From: Desulfurivibrio sp044068515
GTDB taxonomy: Bacteria; Desulfobacterota; Desulfobulbia; Desulfobulbales; Desulfurivibrionaceae
DNA: 48,234 bases
Reading direction: 5' to 3'
NCBI RefSeq assembly: GCF_044068515.1
Contig: NZ_JBIPKI010000013.1
Span: forward strand, 1 to 48,234
The notes under the pieces were generated by a model, which was given only the letters and a program-made list of their open reading frames with translations, was not told the origin of the DNA and did not search any database. Shown here piece after piece: positions 22,941-30,382 of this stretch. The translations under genes were made by a program, and so were the position numbers. Position 1 is the stretch's first letter. Every line of letters starts with the position of its first letter.

Positions 22941-23293
22941 CCTCTTGCCTCCAGCTTTTTTTCTGTTTCCAACTACCCCCCCCTTTTTTTCCGCTGTATT
23001 TTTGGTGTCCGCCTGGCGATATATCAAAGTAAGTAGCTGTTTTTAGCTAAAAACATCCTCGGCCGGCTGTTTCGGAGTAATGGCGGTTTTTAACTGCCGG
23101 GGCTTGACAGGGGGCGGCCGTTGTGTTACTTAATCGTTTAATTAATTTGTTTATTGCTTTGCTCTTGGCGGGCTTTGCCAGGAGCTCATTATTTTAGCGG
23201 CTGAACCAGCCCTGCCAGCGTCCCGAGCGGATCGACCGGGGCGGCGGTGCGGGGAGCGAAGCCGCCAATCTTGCTTGAATCAGGGGAAGAGCG
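22941..23293. other. Gene-free region before the NapH-like gene
   Basis: No coding potential is seen. It begins with pyrimidine tracts (22955-22990) that may help end transcription from the pump operon. It holds a 16-bp perfect palindrome (23039-23054). A perfect -35 TTGACA (23104-23109) is followed by CTTAAT at 19 nt (23129-23134) within an AT-rich stretch (23126-23160), a possible promoter for the Fe-S gene. AGGGGAAG lies just before the ATG at 23294. Confidence 0.5.
23039..23054. promoter_or_regulatory. 16-bp perfect palindrome, possible operator
   Basis: GTTTTTAGCTAAAAAC reads identically on both strands. It lies 50 bp upstream of the candidate TTGACA -35 for the NapH-like gene. AT-rich symmetric sites of this size often bind dimeric regulators, but no regulator gene is adjacent and no second site is seen, so the role is open. 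Confidence 0.35.
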
Positions 23294-23953
23294 ATGAAAG
23301 AGATTCGGGAAAAAAAAGGGCGCAAACTGCTGCAGTATCTGATGGCCCCCTTGGTGCCGCTGGTGATTGTCGGCGGGATATATTGGCCCTATTTGGGTTA
23401 TCTGGCCCTGGCGCTGATGATCACCATGATCGTCATGACCTTCTTCTGGGGGCGCCTCTATTGCGGCTGGTTGTGTGCCATGGGAGCCTTTCATGAACGG
23501 GTGCTGGCCCGGTTCAGCCTGCAGCGGGAGATGCCGGCGCTGTTTAAAAAAACCTGGTTCCGCTGGCTCTTTTTCGTGCTGCTGATGGGCTTGATGACCA
23601 GCCGGCTGATTATGTCGGGGGGGGATCCGGCCAAGATCGGGGCGGTCTTCGTCATGATGTGGACCGTGGCCACCAGCATCGCCGTGGCCTTTGGCCTTTA
23701 CTATAAGCCCCGCTCCTGGTGCAACTTCTGCCCCATGGCCTCGATGCAGGGGGTGCTTGCCCCCAATACCCATCTTCTCCAGGTCGGAGCCGATTGCAAG
23801 CAATGCGGTCTGTGCCAAAAGACCTGCCCGATTCAGACCTATCCCGGCGCCTACAAGGAGCAGGGCTTCGTGCCCAGCCTGGAATGCATGCGCTGCGAGA
23901 ACTGCGTGGTCAACTGTCCCAAAAAGGTGCTGTCGGTGGGCAAGGGCCGCTAA
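23294..23953 (+). CDS. NapH/CcoG-like polytopic 4Fe-4S membrane protein
   Basis: 219 residues with four predicted transmembrane segments (about 17-50, 90-108, 115-136). Two membrane-proximal cysteine motifs typical of NapH/NosR-type proteins are present: YCGWLC (Cys57, Cys61) and WCNFCP (Cys143, Cys146). The C-terminus has two ferredoxin-type clusters, Cys168/171/174/178 and Cys198/201/204/208, each ending CP. Such proteins pass electrons between the quinone pool and periplasmic or cytoplasmic partners. Here there is no nap, nos or cytochrome gene beside it, so it is an orphan. The start is supported by AGGGGAAG. The gene is followed by a bidirectional-looking terminator and tRNA-Asn on the opposite strand. 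Partner and direction of electron flow are unknown. Confidence 0.87.
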   Translation: MKEIREKKGRKLLQYLMAPLVPLVIVGGIYWPYLGYLALALMITMIVMTFFWGRLYCGWLCAMGAFHERVLARFSLQREMPALFKKTWFRWLFFVLLMGLMTSRLIMSGGDPAKIGAVFVMMWTVATSIAVAFGLYYKPRSWCNFCPMASMQGVLAPNTHLLQVGADCKQCGLCQKTCPIQTYPGAYKEQGFVPSLECMRCENCVVNCPKKVLSVGKGR

Positions 23954-24001
23954 ATAACCGGGCGGCGCCTCCGGTGCGGAGTTTGCTGCGGGCAACAAAA
24001 A

Positions 24002-24031
24002 AAGGGTTTACGGCTTGCACCGTAAACCCTT
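24002..24031 (-). terminator. Rho-independent terminator of tRNA-Asn (possibly bidirectional)
   Basis: A perfect 12-bp stem (AAGGGTTTACGG with its complement, loop of 6). On the minus strand it is followed by a run of seven or more T, ideal for ending the tRNA-Asn transcript. On the plus strand it is followed by GATTTTT and could also stop the Fe-S gene. Confidence 0.85.
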
Positions 24032-24040
24032 GATTTTTGC

Positions 24041-24116
24041 TGGCTCCCGGGGAGGGACTCGAACCCCCGACAGGGTGGTTAACAGCCACCTGCTCTACCA
24101 GCTGAGCTACCCGGGA
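24041..24116 (-). tRNA. tRNA-Asn (anticodon GTT)
   Basis: 76 nt including an encoded CCA. The acceptor stem TCCCGGG pairs with CCCGGGA; the D-arm is GCTCAGCTGGTAGAGC; the anticodon arm GGTGGCTGTTAACCACC places GTT in the loop; the T-arm carries GGTTCGAGTCC. It has its own promoter (24132-24160) and terminator (24002-24031). Confidence 0.96.
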
Positions 24117-24131
24117 ACGAAAGAAGGCGCA

Positions 24132-24160
24132 AATATAGCAAGCCGATCTCCCCCCGTCAA
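24132..24160 (-). promoter_or_regulatory. sigma70-type promoter of tRNA-Asn
   Basis: On the minus strand TTGACG (24160-24155), a 17-nt spacer and TATATT (24137-24132) lie 15 nt before the mature tRNA 5' end. A G-rich stretch in the spacer and GCGCC just after the -10 resemble a stringent-type discriminator. Confidence 0.8.
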
Positions 24161-24337
24161 CAATTTTGCGGCCCGCTCCCTCAAGCGCCTCTTTCCCCTG
24201 CTGGGATGGGGAACTCGGCCCTCCCCAAGGGTTGTTTGGGCCCGAGGGCCCGGCGGGCATCGCTTGGCAAGAGTTTGCGGCTCTCGCCTCATTCGGCCTT
24301 GTCGCGGTTATCCGAGCTTGTCTCCGTTGCTTTTCCC

Positions 24338-24366
24338 TTGACCTGAAACGGACCGGATGCTAATAG
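24338..24366 (+). promoter_or_regulatory. Promoter of tRNA-Pro
   Basis: TTGACC (24338-24343), a 17-nt spacer and TAATAG (24361-24366), with TG one base before the -10 (extended -10). It ends 26 nt before the tRNA-Pro 5' end. The 270 bp between the two divergent tRNAs show no other gene. Confidence 0.6.
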
Positions 24367-24392
24367 AACTCTTTCCTCCAACCCAGTAATGT

Positions 24393-24469
24393 CGGGGCGT
24401 GGCGCAGCCTGGTAGCGCGCCTGCCTTGGGAGCAGGAGGCCGGAGGTTCGAATCCTCTCGCCCCGACCA
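24393..24469 (+). tRNA. tRNA-Pro (anticodon TGG)
   Basis: 77 nt with encoded CCA. Acceptor CGGGGCG pairs with CGCCCCG; the D-arm is GGCGCAGCCTGGTAGCGC; the anticodon stem CCTGC/GCAGG encloses CTTGGGA with TGG; the T-arm has GGTTCGAATCC. A decayed GGDEF fragment begins 5 bp beyond the CCA. Confidence 0.96.
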
Positions 24470-24474
24470 CCCCT

Positions 24475-24546
24475 TTATCCGCAGTTTTCAACCCGGTTTC
24501 GCCCTCGGCTCTTGGCCTGATACATGGCTTGGTCGGCTTTGCAAAG
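24475..24546 (-). pseudogene. Remnant of a GGDEF (diguanylate cyclase) gene C-terminus
   Basis: Minus-strand codons read LCKADQAMYQAKSRGRNRV then ENCG and TAA. ADQAMYQAKSRGRNRV is the hallmark last helix of GGDEF domains. An in-frame TAA lies directly before the Leu codon, and upstream only a hint remains in another frame (VLTVTGG, about 24560-24590, where a GGDEF domain has its VTVSIG strand). So this is a broken fragment, not a gene. It abuts the 3' end of tRNA-Pro, a common integration site. The rest of 24547-24836 shows no gene. Confidence 0.6.
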
Positions 24547-24836
24547 TTAAGCTGCCGCCGGTAACGGTCAGGACCTGGCTAGCCAGTTGCACCAAGCCCT
24601 GCATGGGCCGGGAATCTGCCTTACAGGCCGGGAGCCATTCTCGGACAAAGGTGTCGAGGCCATCAGGTCCGAGATGAAGACCGGTCCCTGCAGGAGGGCG
24701 TTTCTCCGTGGTTATCGGCAGTACTTAAACATTAATCCAGGATGACCAATAGCATTTTGGGCGCGGCCCGGGGCCGGCAACCCGTTGTTTCAAATCAACG
24801 GTCGCCGGAGCAAGGCAAAAACAACAGGAATTTTCC

Positions 24837-25451
24837 ATGACCCTGGCAACCTGGCTGGCGGTGGTTGGCATTTGCATTCTGGGGGCCATGTCTCCCGGCC
24901 CGTCGTTGGCCGTGGTGCTGCGGCAAACCCTCAGCGGGGGGCGCAAGAACGGCAGCGTGGCCGCGCTCTGTCATGGTCTGGGGGTGGGCCTTTATGCCCT
25001 GTTGAGCATCATCGGCCTGGCGGCGGTGATCACCACTTCGCCCAAGGCCTTCAACTTTTTGCAGTGGGGGGGCGCCCTCTATCTGGCCGGGCTCGGGGTC
25101 CAGGGCCTGCTGGCCCGGCGGCGGGCCGCTAACGGTCTGGCCGCAGTGCCCACTACCGCCAGCGCGGCCCGCGACGGCTTCCTGGTGGTTTTCCTCAACC
25201 CGAAAATCGCCCTCTTCTTTTTGGCCCTGTTCAGCCAGGTCGTGGGCCTGGAAACCTCCTTTGCCGCCAAGCTGGGTTACGCCCTGACCGCCATGGTTAT
25301 CGACGGGAGCTGGTATCTGCTGGTCGCCCGGCTGTTTTCCCACCCAAGGTGGCTGGCTTGCCTCCAGCGCCAGGCCGTCTGGCTCGAGCGCCTGTTTGGC
25401 GTCATTCTGCTCGGCTTGGCGGGGCGGCTGGTCCTGGCCATGCTGGTCTGA
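24837..25451 (+). CDS. LysE/RhtB-family amino-acid or metabolite exporter
   Basis: 204 residues, the usual size, with six hydrophobic segments. The N-terminal signature is GICILGAMSPGPSLAVVLRQTL (SPGP motif; most members have SPGPN or SPGPD), then the GLGVGLYALLSIIGLAAVI helix and FLVVFLNPKIALFFLALFSQ (family NPK motif). LysE/RhtB proteins export amino acids or related small molecules across the inner membrane. AGGAA 8 nt before the ATG supports the start. It stands alone between the tRNA-Pro/GGDEF remnant and the convergent glycosyltransferase gene. The substrate cannot be inferred. Confidence 0.88.
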   Translation: MTLATWLAVVGICILGAMSPGPSLAVVLRQTLSGGRKNGSVAALCHGLGVGLYALLSIIGLAAVITTSPKAFNFLQWGGALYLAGLGVQGLLARRRAANGLAAVPTTASAARDGFLVVFLNPKIALFFLALFSQVVGLETSFAAKLGYALTAMVIDGSWYLLVARLFSHPRWLACLQRQAVWLERLFGVILLGLAGRLVLAMLV

Positions 25452-25516
25452 GGCGGCTGGCCCGGTGCGGTGGCGGGCGGTTTTCCTGGCGCAACAGGAG
25501 AAGTTCGGTCTGGATT

Positions 25517-27109
25517 TCAGGCTGACCCTCGGCCGCGCCGATAGAAGCGGGCCAGGCGCTCGGGGGCGATCCCGAGCAGGAAACCCAGCACCATCAGTTG
25601 GTTGACGAGAAAGGTTCGCAGGACCCCCTGTTGCTGCCAGCGCCGGGCGGAAGTGATCACCGGTTCGGGCAGAATCGCGATCCGGCCCCGTTTGCCCAAG
25701 CGCCGAACCAGTTCGAAATCCTCCATGATGGGCAGGGCGGCAAAACCGCCCAGTTCGTTAAACACCCTTTTTTCCAGGAATAACCCCTGATCGCCGTAGG
25801 GGAGGCGGCCGAGGCGTGAGCGCAGGCCGGCGCCCCAGGTGATCAGGCGCAGGGCCAAACTCTCCCGGTCGGGGCGGAAGCTGAAGGCCCCGGCCACCGT
25901 GGCGGGATCGGTCAGGGTCCGGCGAATCAGCTCCGGGTAAGCGGGGGGTGGCAGGGAATCGCCGTGGAGAAAAAAAAGCATGGTTCCCCGGGCCTTGGCC
26001 GCCCCGGCATTGAGCCGGGCCGCCCGGTTGCCGCTGAGATTGAGGACCACCGCCCCGGCCCGGGCGGCGATTTGCCGGGTTTGGTCCCGGCTGCCGCCAT
26101 CGGCAACGATAATTTCAAGGGCCGCGGCCGGGGGGGCAGTTGGCGGACCGGGCTCCGTGCGGTCCATGGCACCGGGGGCTCCAGGCCCGGGCTGCGGGCC
26201 GGGAGCCTGGGGCTGGCTGCAGCCGCGGTACTTGCAGGTGGTCGGCGCTGGCGCCGGGGCCGGTTGCCCCCGGCTGAGGATTTGGGCCAGGGTTTGTTCC
26301 AGGTGAGCAGCTTCGTTCAAGGTGGGGATAATCACCGAAAGCAAGGGCGGTCGGTCGAAAATTTCCCCGAAATCGGGATTCTGCGCCAACCCGGCCAGGT
26401 CCTCGGGCCGGTCGATATCGGCCAGGGCCGGCAGCAGGCCGCAACTCAGGCCCAGGCGGGCGGCGGCGGCCAGGGTCTGTTCTCGGACCCGGGCGCTGCC
26501 CCAGTCGATTGCCCGGAAAAGTCCGGGCTGTGGTTTTTTCAGCCCCAGCAGGTAATAGCCGCCATCCAGGGCCGGCCCGAGGACCAGGTCGTGGGCTCGC
26601 AGTTGCGCAACCGCCTGGTGGAGCAGGGCCGGGGTCAGATCCCGCAGATCGGTGCCCAGCACCAGGGCCATTTCGGTTTCTTCGCCGGTCTTGCGATCCT
26701 TGAGGGGAATGCCGCACTCCTGGCCGTCACAGCTCTGGTGGGCCAGGCGGTGCTGAAAGGCCAATTCCAGGGCCTGGGTCAAACGACGGCCGAGATCGCC
26801 CTCGGCCTGGCGCTGGTATTCCAGGTCATTGCCCAGCCAGGCGCGGAAACTGCGGCTGTCGGACCCGGTAAAACAGACCCGGATGGTGGTAGCGATTCCG
26901 CCGCCGGCGTCGTTCTCGGCCTGGAATTGGCGGGCGGCGCCCAGCACCCTTTCGCTCAGCCGCCGGTATAAAAGGGCGGCCTGGTCCGGCCGCAGGGCCG
27001 GAATCAGCCGGGTCTTGGCCTGGCCCGGATTGGGATAGCGGGCGAAAATCAACAGTTTAATGATGGTTTTGGGGACACTCGTCACCGGTATGGCCTCTAT
27101 GTTGCCCAC
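25517..27109 (-). CDS. Fused arsenosugar-type glycosyltransferases (TIGR04282 + TIGR04283)
   Basis: 530 residues from GTG 27109; GTG 27085 has a better GAGG and may be the true start. Residues 17-245 resemble the TIGR04282 nucleotidyl/glycosyltransferase-like family: IFARYPNPGQAKTRLIPAL, GDLGRRL, GTDLRDL (family usually GTDCPDL) and LGPALDGGYYLLGL. Residues 256-520 are a GT2-type TIGR04283 protein: LSVIIPTLNEA, VADGGSRD, FLHGDS, PYGDQGLF and PIMEDFELVRRL. A proline/alanine-rich stretch (about 281-330) interrupts the second domain. Both families are named for their association with the ArsS radical SAM enzyme, encoded divergently here. Expected role: attach a sugar or glycerol moiety to the dimethylarsinoyl-riboside; the substrate is inferred from context. 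Same strand and 54 bp downstream of the phosphorylase gene. Confidence 0.87.
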   Translation of the reverse strand: MGNIEAIPVTSVPKTIIKLLIFARYPNPGQAKTRLIPALRPDQAALLYRRLSERVLGAARQFQAENDAGGGIATTIRVCFTGSDSRSFRAWLGNDLEYQRQAEGDLGRRLTQALELAFQHRLAHQSCDGQECGIPLKDRKTGEETEMALVLGTDLRDLTPALLHQAVAQLRAHDLVLGPALDGGYYLLGLKKPQPGLFRAIDWGSARVREQTLAAAARLGLSCGLLPALADIDRPEDLAGLAQNPDFGEIFDRPPLLSVIIPTLNEAAHLEQTLAQILSRGQPAPAPAPTTCKYRGCSQPQAPGPQPGPGAPGAMDRTEPGPPTAPPAAALEIIVADGGSRDQTRQIAARAGAVVLNLSGNRAARLNAGAAKARGTMLFFLHGDSLPPPAYPELIRRTLTDPATVAGAFSFRPDRESLALRLITWGAGLRSRLGRLPYGDQGLFLEKRVFNELGGFAALPIMEDFELVRRLGKRGRIAILPEPVITSARRWQQQGVLRTFLVNQLMVLGFLLGIAPERLARFYRRGRGSA

Positions 27110-27163
27110 GGCGGCATTTTGGCCCGGCCGCCCGAAAATATTTGTCTTAGCCCGGCTCGGGCG

Positions 27164-27928
27164 CTATTCGACCGCGGCGATTTGGGGCAGGACCGCGAGC
27201 ATCAGACCGGTGAGCCTGGCGATATTGCCCCGGAAAACCGCCACCAGTTCCGGTACCCGCAGGGGCGGTTCATCCTCCTTCCAGGAATCGTAGTCGGTGA
27301 CCATGCCGATCACCGCGTAGGGCAGGCCCAGCTCTCCGGCCAGGATCGCCTCCGGGCTGATGGTCATGTTGACCAGATCGGCTCCCCAGAGACGGAACAT
27401 CCGCGATTCGGCCCGGGTGGAAAACCGGGGCCCTTCGATGGTCAGGATGGTGCCCTGCTCGTGCAGGGGCAGTTGCTGGCGGCGGCCGGCGGCGATCAAT
27501 AATTGCCGCAACTCGGCGTTAAAGGGATCGGCCAGGGCGGCATGGCGGGCGTTTTCGATCCCGGGCGCGAATTCCTCGTAAAAGGTGAGAGCCCGCTGCC
27601 GGGTGAAATCGATGAACTGATCGGGGATTACCAGCTCACCGGGGCCGATTTCCGGGCGCAGGGAGCCGCAGGCGGCGCTGGCCAGGATATGGGTGCAGCC
27701 CTGTTCCTGCAAAGCCAGCAGGTTGGCCCGGTTATTGACCCGGGAGGGCGGGATCGTGTGTTGCCGGCCGTGGCGGGCCAGCAGGACCACTTCCCGGCCG
27801 GCCAGGCGGCCCCGCAGCAGGGGCGAGGAGGGGAGGCCGTAGCGGGTTTCGACCACCACTTCCCGCGCTTGGGTAAAGATTTGCGGGTCTTCCAGGCCGG
27901 AACCCCCGATTATGCCGATAACACTCAT
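27164..27928 (-). CDS. MTA phosphorylase-type purine nucleoside phosphorylase
   Basis: 254 residues from ATG 27928 (AGGT upstream; the family starts just before the IGIIGGSGL motif, so the open extension to 27985 is rejected). Motifs: IGIIGGSGLED, LARHGRQHTIPPSRVNNRANL, TIEGPRFSTRAES, NMTISPEAILAGELGLPYAVIGMVTDYDSW. These are typical of S-methyl-5'-thioadenosine phosphorylase, including TDYD, the base-recognition Asp. Normally it cleaves MTA to adenine and methylthioribose-1-phosphate in methionine salvage. Next to ArsS, whose proposed product is a 5'-deoxy-5'-dimethylarsinoyl-adenosine, an attractive alternative is release of adenine from that arsenical nucleoside. The enzyme family is seen; the arsenical role is inference. 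Confidence 0.85.
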   Translation of the reverse strand: MSVIGIIGGSGLEDPQIFTQAREVVVETRYGLPSSPLLRGRLAGREVVLLARHGRQHTIPPSRVNNRANLLALQEQGCTHILASAACGSLRPEIGPGELVIPDQFIDFTRQRALTFYEEFAPGIENARHAALADPFNAELRQLLIAAGRRQQLPLHEQGTILTIEGPRFSTRAESRMFRLWGADLVNMTISPEAILAGELGLPYAVIGMVTDYDSWKEDEPPLRVPELVAVFRGNIARLTGLMLAVLPQIAAVE

Positions 27929-28001
27929 AGCTTGACCTGCAAGGGTTTCTAACGTAAAAAGTTCGGTGGGGGCGGGGGCAACCATCTGATATGGAAAAAA
28001 C

Positions 28002-28030
28002 TGCTCCGCCCCTCTCGCGAGGGCGGAGCA
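28002..28030. promoter_or_regulatory. Hairpin between the divergent arsenosugar operons
   Basis: TGCTCCGCCC (28002-28011) and GGGCGGAGCA (28021-28030) form a 10-bp perfect stem with a 9-nt loop. On the minus strand it is followed by GTTTTTTCC, so it looks like an intrinsic terminator or attenuator in the leader of the phosphorylase-glycosyltransferase transcript. It could instead be an operator for both directions. The 154-bp divergent region 27929-28082 holds no gene. Confidence 0.5.
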
Positions 28031-28082
28031 TAGTTATTGTTACCAGCGCCGGCCCGAGAAGACAAGGAGAAAGGAGCGGTTT

Positions 28083-28418
28083 ATGGCTGACGACTATTAC
28101 GAGAAAAAGGATTTGCAGGATTTTCCCAGGATTGCCGAACAGGCCCCGGAGCAGGGGCGGGCTTTTTTCGACTACTATGCCAAGGCCACCGCCCCCGGCG
28201 CCCTGAGCGCCCGGGAAAAGGCCCTGATCGCCCTGGCGGTGGCGACGGTGCGCCACTGCCCTTACTGCATCGACGCCTACACCAACAAGTGCCTTTCCCT
28301 GGGGCTGACCGGCGATGAAATGCTGGAGGCCATCCATGTCGGGGCGGCCATGGTGGCCGGCGACACCCTGGCTCACGCCACCCAGGTTCGCAAGATCCTC
28401 CGGCAAAAGGAGATGTAG
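28083..28418 (+). CDS. Arsenosugar-associated peroxidase-like protein (CMD/AhpD family)
   Basis: 111 residues. The redox motif RHCPYCIDAYT (Cys59, Cys62) followed by a histidine-containing helix marks the carboxymuconolactone decarboxylase/AhpD fold. N-terminal DDYYEKKDLQDFPRI and the GDEMLEAIHVGAAMVAGDTL helix fit the subgroup found beside ArsS (TIGR04169-type). AhpD-like proteins use the CxxC pair for thiol-disulfide or peroxidase chemistry; here it may keep a thiol or trivalent arsenical in the right redox state. AAGGAG sits 6 nt before the ATG. The stop is 4 bp before the arsS start, so the two are co-translated. The subgroup assignment rests on sequence and context. Confidence 0.87.
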   Translation: MADDYYEKKDLQDFPRIAEQAPEQGRAFFDYYAKATAPGALSAREKALIALAVATVRHCPYCIDAYTNKCLSLGLTGDEMLEAIHVGAAMVAGDTLAHATQVRKILRQKEM

Positions 28419-28422
28419 CCCG

Positions 28423-29424
28423 ATGTCGGTACCCGGTCCCTCCTTCAGGGAATGTCTGCGCCGCACCGGTTTTTTCCCCTTCCGGGCCGCCGCGGTCAAG
28501 ATTCTCCAGCTTAACATCACCCGGCGCTGCAACCTCCGTTGCCGGCACTGCCACGTCGAGGCCGGTCCCGAACAGGGCCGCCAGATGAATGACGCCGTGC
28601 TGGAAAAATGCCTCGAGGTGGCGGCGCTGCCCGCCATCACCACCCTGGATGTCACCGGCGGCGCCCCCGAACTCCATCCCCGGTTCCGCGAACTGGTGGC
28701 CCGCCTGGCCGCCCTGGGCAAGCGGCTGTTGGTCCGGACCAACCTGGTGGTCCTCCAGGAACCGGAATTTGCCGATCTGGTTGAGTTTTACGCGCGCCAC
28801 CGGGTGGAACTGGTGGCTTCGCTGCCCGATGCCCGGGGTGAGCGAACCGACCGGCTCCGCGGGCCGGGGGTTTTCGCCGCGATCATCGCGGTGATGCGCC
28901 GGCTCAACGCCCAGGGCTACGGCCGTCCCGGCAGCGGCCTGGTTTTGGACCTGGTCCACAACCCGGTGGGCGCCTATCTCCCCGGCGAACAGGGAGCCCT
29001 GGAAGCCGACTATCGCCGGGTTCTGGCCGAAGAGCACGGGGTGGAGTTCAATCAGCTTTTCTGCCTGACCAACTGCCCGGTGGGCCGCTATCTCGAATAC
29101 CTGCAAAGCTCGGGCAACCTGGGCGACTACATGCTGGCCCTGCAGGCGGCCTACAATCCCGCCGCCGCCGGCCGGGCAATGTGCCGCGAGACCATCTCCG
29201 TCAGCCCCGACGGCACCCTTTACGATTGCGATTTCAACCAGATGCTGGACCTGCCGGTGGCCGGCACCGCCCCGGCTGATATTTTTTCCTTCGACCACCG
29301 GACCCTGGCAGGGCGGGAAATCGTCATCGCCAACCACTGCTTTGCCTGCACCGCCGGGGCGGGTTCGTCCTGCCAGGGGGCCACCTTGCCAACGGCCGAC
29401 CAGCCAAGGGCGGCGGCAAAATAA
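28423..29424 (+). CDS. arsS: Arsenosugar biosynthesis radical SAM protein ArsS
   Basis: 333 residues from ATG 28423; the open frame upstream to 28315 overlaps the preceding gene and is rejected. The radical SAM cluster motif is CNLRCRHC (Cys36, Cys40, Cys43), followed by TLDVTGGAPELHPRFR. Family-specific blocks are VLDLVHNPVGAYLPGEQ, EFNQLFCLTNCPVGRY, YDCDFNQMLDLP and the C-terminal NHCFACTAGAGSSCQG, the Cys/Sec-rich tail of TIGR04167. ArsS is proposed to couple dimethylarsenite to the 5'-deoxyadenosyl group of SAM, the committed step to arsenosugars. Here the tail uses Cys throughout; no in-frame TGA/Sec is seen. AAGGAG lies 10 nt upstream inside the previous gene. No ArsM methyltransferase is in the window. 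Confidence 0.9.
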   Translation: MSVPGPSFRECLRRTGFFPFRAAAVKILQLNITRRCNLRCRHCHVEAGPEQGRQMNDAVLEKCLEVAALPAITTLDVTGGAPELHPRFRELVARLAALGKRLLVRTNLVVLQEPEFADLVEFYARHRVELVASLPDARGERTDRLRGPGVFAAIIAVMRRLNAQGYGRPGSGLVLDLVHNPVGAYLPGEQGALEADYRRVLAEEHGVEFNQLFCLTNCPVGRYLEYLQSSGNLGDYMLALQAAYNPAAAGRAMCRETISVSPDGTLYDCDFNQMLDLPVAGTAPADIFSFDHRTLAGREIVIANHCFACTAGAGSSCQGATLPTADQPRAAAK

Positions 29425-29668
29425 CAGGTTGAGGGCGTTAAAAAACGCCGGCCCCACTGGGACGGTATTTTCCGCTTTCAAGCAGCAAAAGGGCTATTAC
29501 GGAGCCTTTGCCGGTAGAGGACATGGTTGTGGGTTTCGGCCGCCATTATGGTTTCCTGGGAAGATGCTACAATCCAGGCAATACATTTTGGGCCGGAGCA
29601 TTCTCTTTATTGCCGCGCTGTATTCCGCGGGTGGCGCAAGTCAACATTGACTGGAGCGAGACGGCCTG

Positions 29669-30382
29669 ATGAAAAGTCGCTTATTGCTTTTGGCCGGCCT
29701 GGTCGCGGCCGGTCTCCTGGCTTTTGTTTTGTTGCCGGTACGGGAACTGGCCCTGGACCTGCTGCAATGGGTGGAGGGCCTGGGTTTTGCCGGCTACGCG
29801 GTTTTTTCCCTGCTGTACGCCTTTTTCACCGTCCTCTTTTTGCCCGGCTTCATTCTCACCGTCGGGGCGGGGGCGATTTTCGGCCTGGTCGGGGGCTTTG
29901 TCGCCGTTTCGGTGGGCAGTACCGCCGGAGCCGCCCTGGCCTTTCTGCTGGGCCGCTTTCTGGCCCGGGAAGCCATTGAAAAAAAAGTGGCCGCCAACGC
30001 CAAATTCACCGCCATCGATGTCGCGGTAGCCGAGCGGGGCTGGAAAATCGTCTTTTTGACCCGGCTGAGCCCGGTTTTTCCTTTCAACCTGATCAACTAC
30101 GCCTACGGTCTGACCAAAATTCCTTTTTCTCACTACGTCCTGGCCTCCTGGATCGGGATGATGCCCGGCACCCTGCTCTACGTTTACGCCGGAGCCCTGG
30201 CCGGCAACCTGGCCCGGGCGGCTTTGGTCGAAAGCCCGCCGGCCGGGCCCTGGGAGCTGGTCTTTCAGGGGCTGGGGCTGCTGGCCACCCTGGCCGTCAC
30301 CATTTATATTACCCAGATCGCCCGTAAGGCTTTGCGAGAGGCCGTACCCACCCCGGAGGGAAAAAAAGATGAGCAAATATGA
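29669..30382 (+). CDS. TVP38/TMEM64 (VTT) membrane protein
   Basis: 237 residues with N-terminal helix RLLLLAGLVAAGLLAFVLL and the VTT core GFILTVGAGAIFGLVGGFVAVSVG then TAGAALAFLLGRFLAR, WKIVFLTRLSPVFPFNLINYAYGLT and SWIGMMPGTLLYVYAGALAG. This is the better-conserved of the two VTT proteins in the window. GGAG precedes the ATG. Its last 14 bp overlap the flavoprotein start, so the pair is coupled; VTT proteins beside mercuric-reductase-like flavoproteins are a recurring pair in bacteria. A role in membrane transport or lipid handling linked to the arsenic locus is only contextual. The 244 bp before it (29425-29668) hold a TACAAT (29568-29573) without a matching -35 and no gene. Confidence 0.88.
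   Translation: MKSRLLLLAGLVAAGLLAFVLLPVRELALDLLQWVEGLGFAGYAVFSLLYAFFTVLFLPGFILTVGAGAIFGLVGGFVAVSVGSTAGAALAFLLGRFLAREAIEKKVAANAKFTAIDVAVAERGWKIVFLTRLSPVFPFNLINYAYGLTKIPFSHYVLASWIGMMPGTLLYVYAGALAGNLARAALVESPPAGPWELVFQGLGLLATLAVTIYITQIARKALREAVPTPEGKKDEQI

Noticed and set aside
29527..29573. Promoter before the second VTT gene
   Set aside because: TACAAT is present, but no -35 lies at 16-19 bp; the TTGTGG is too far upstream.
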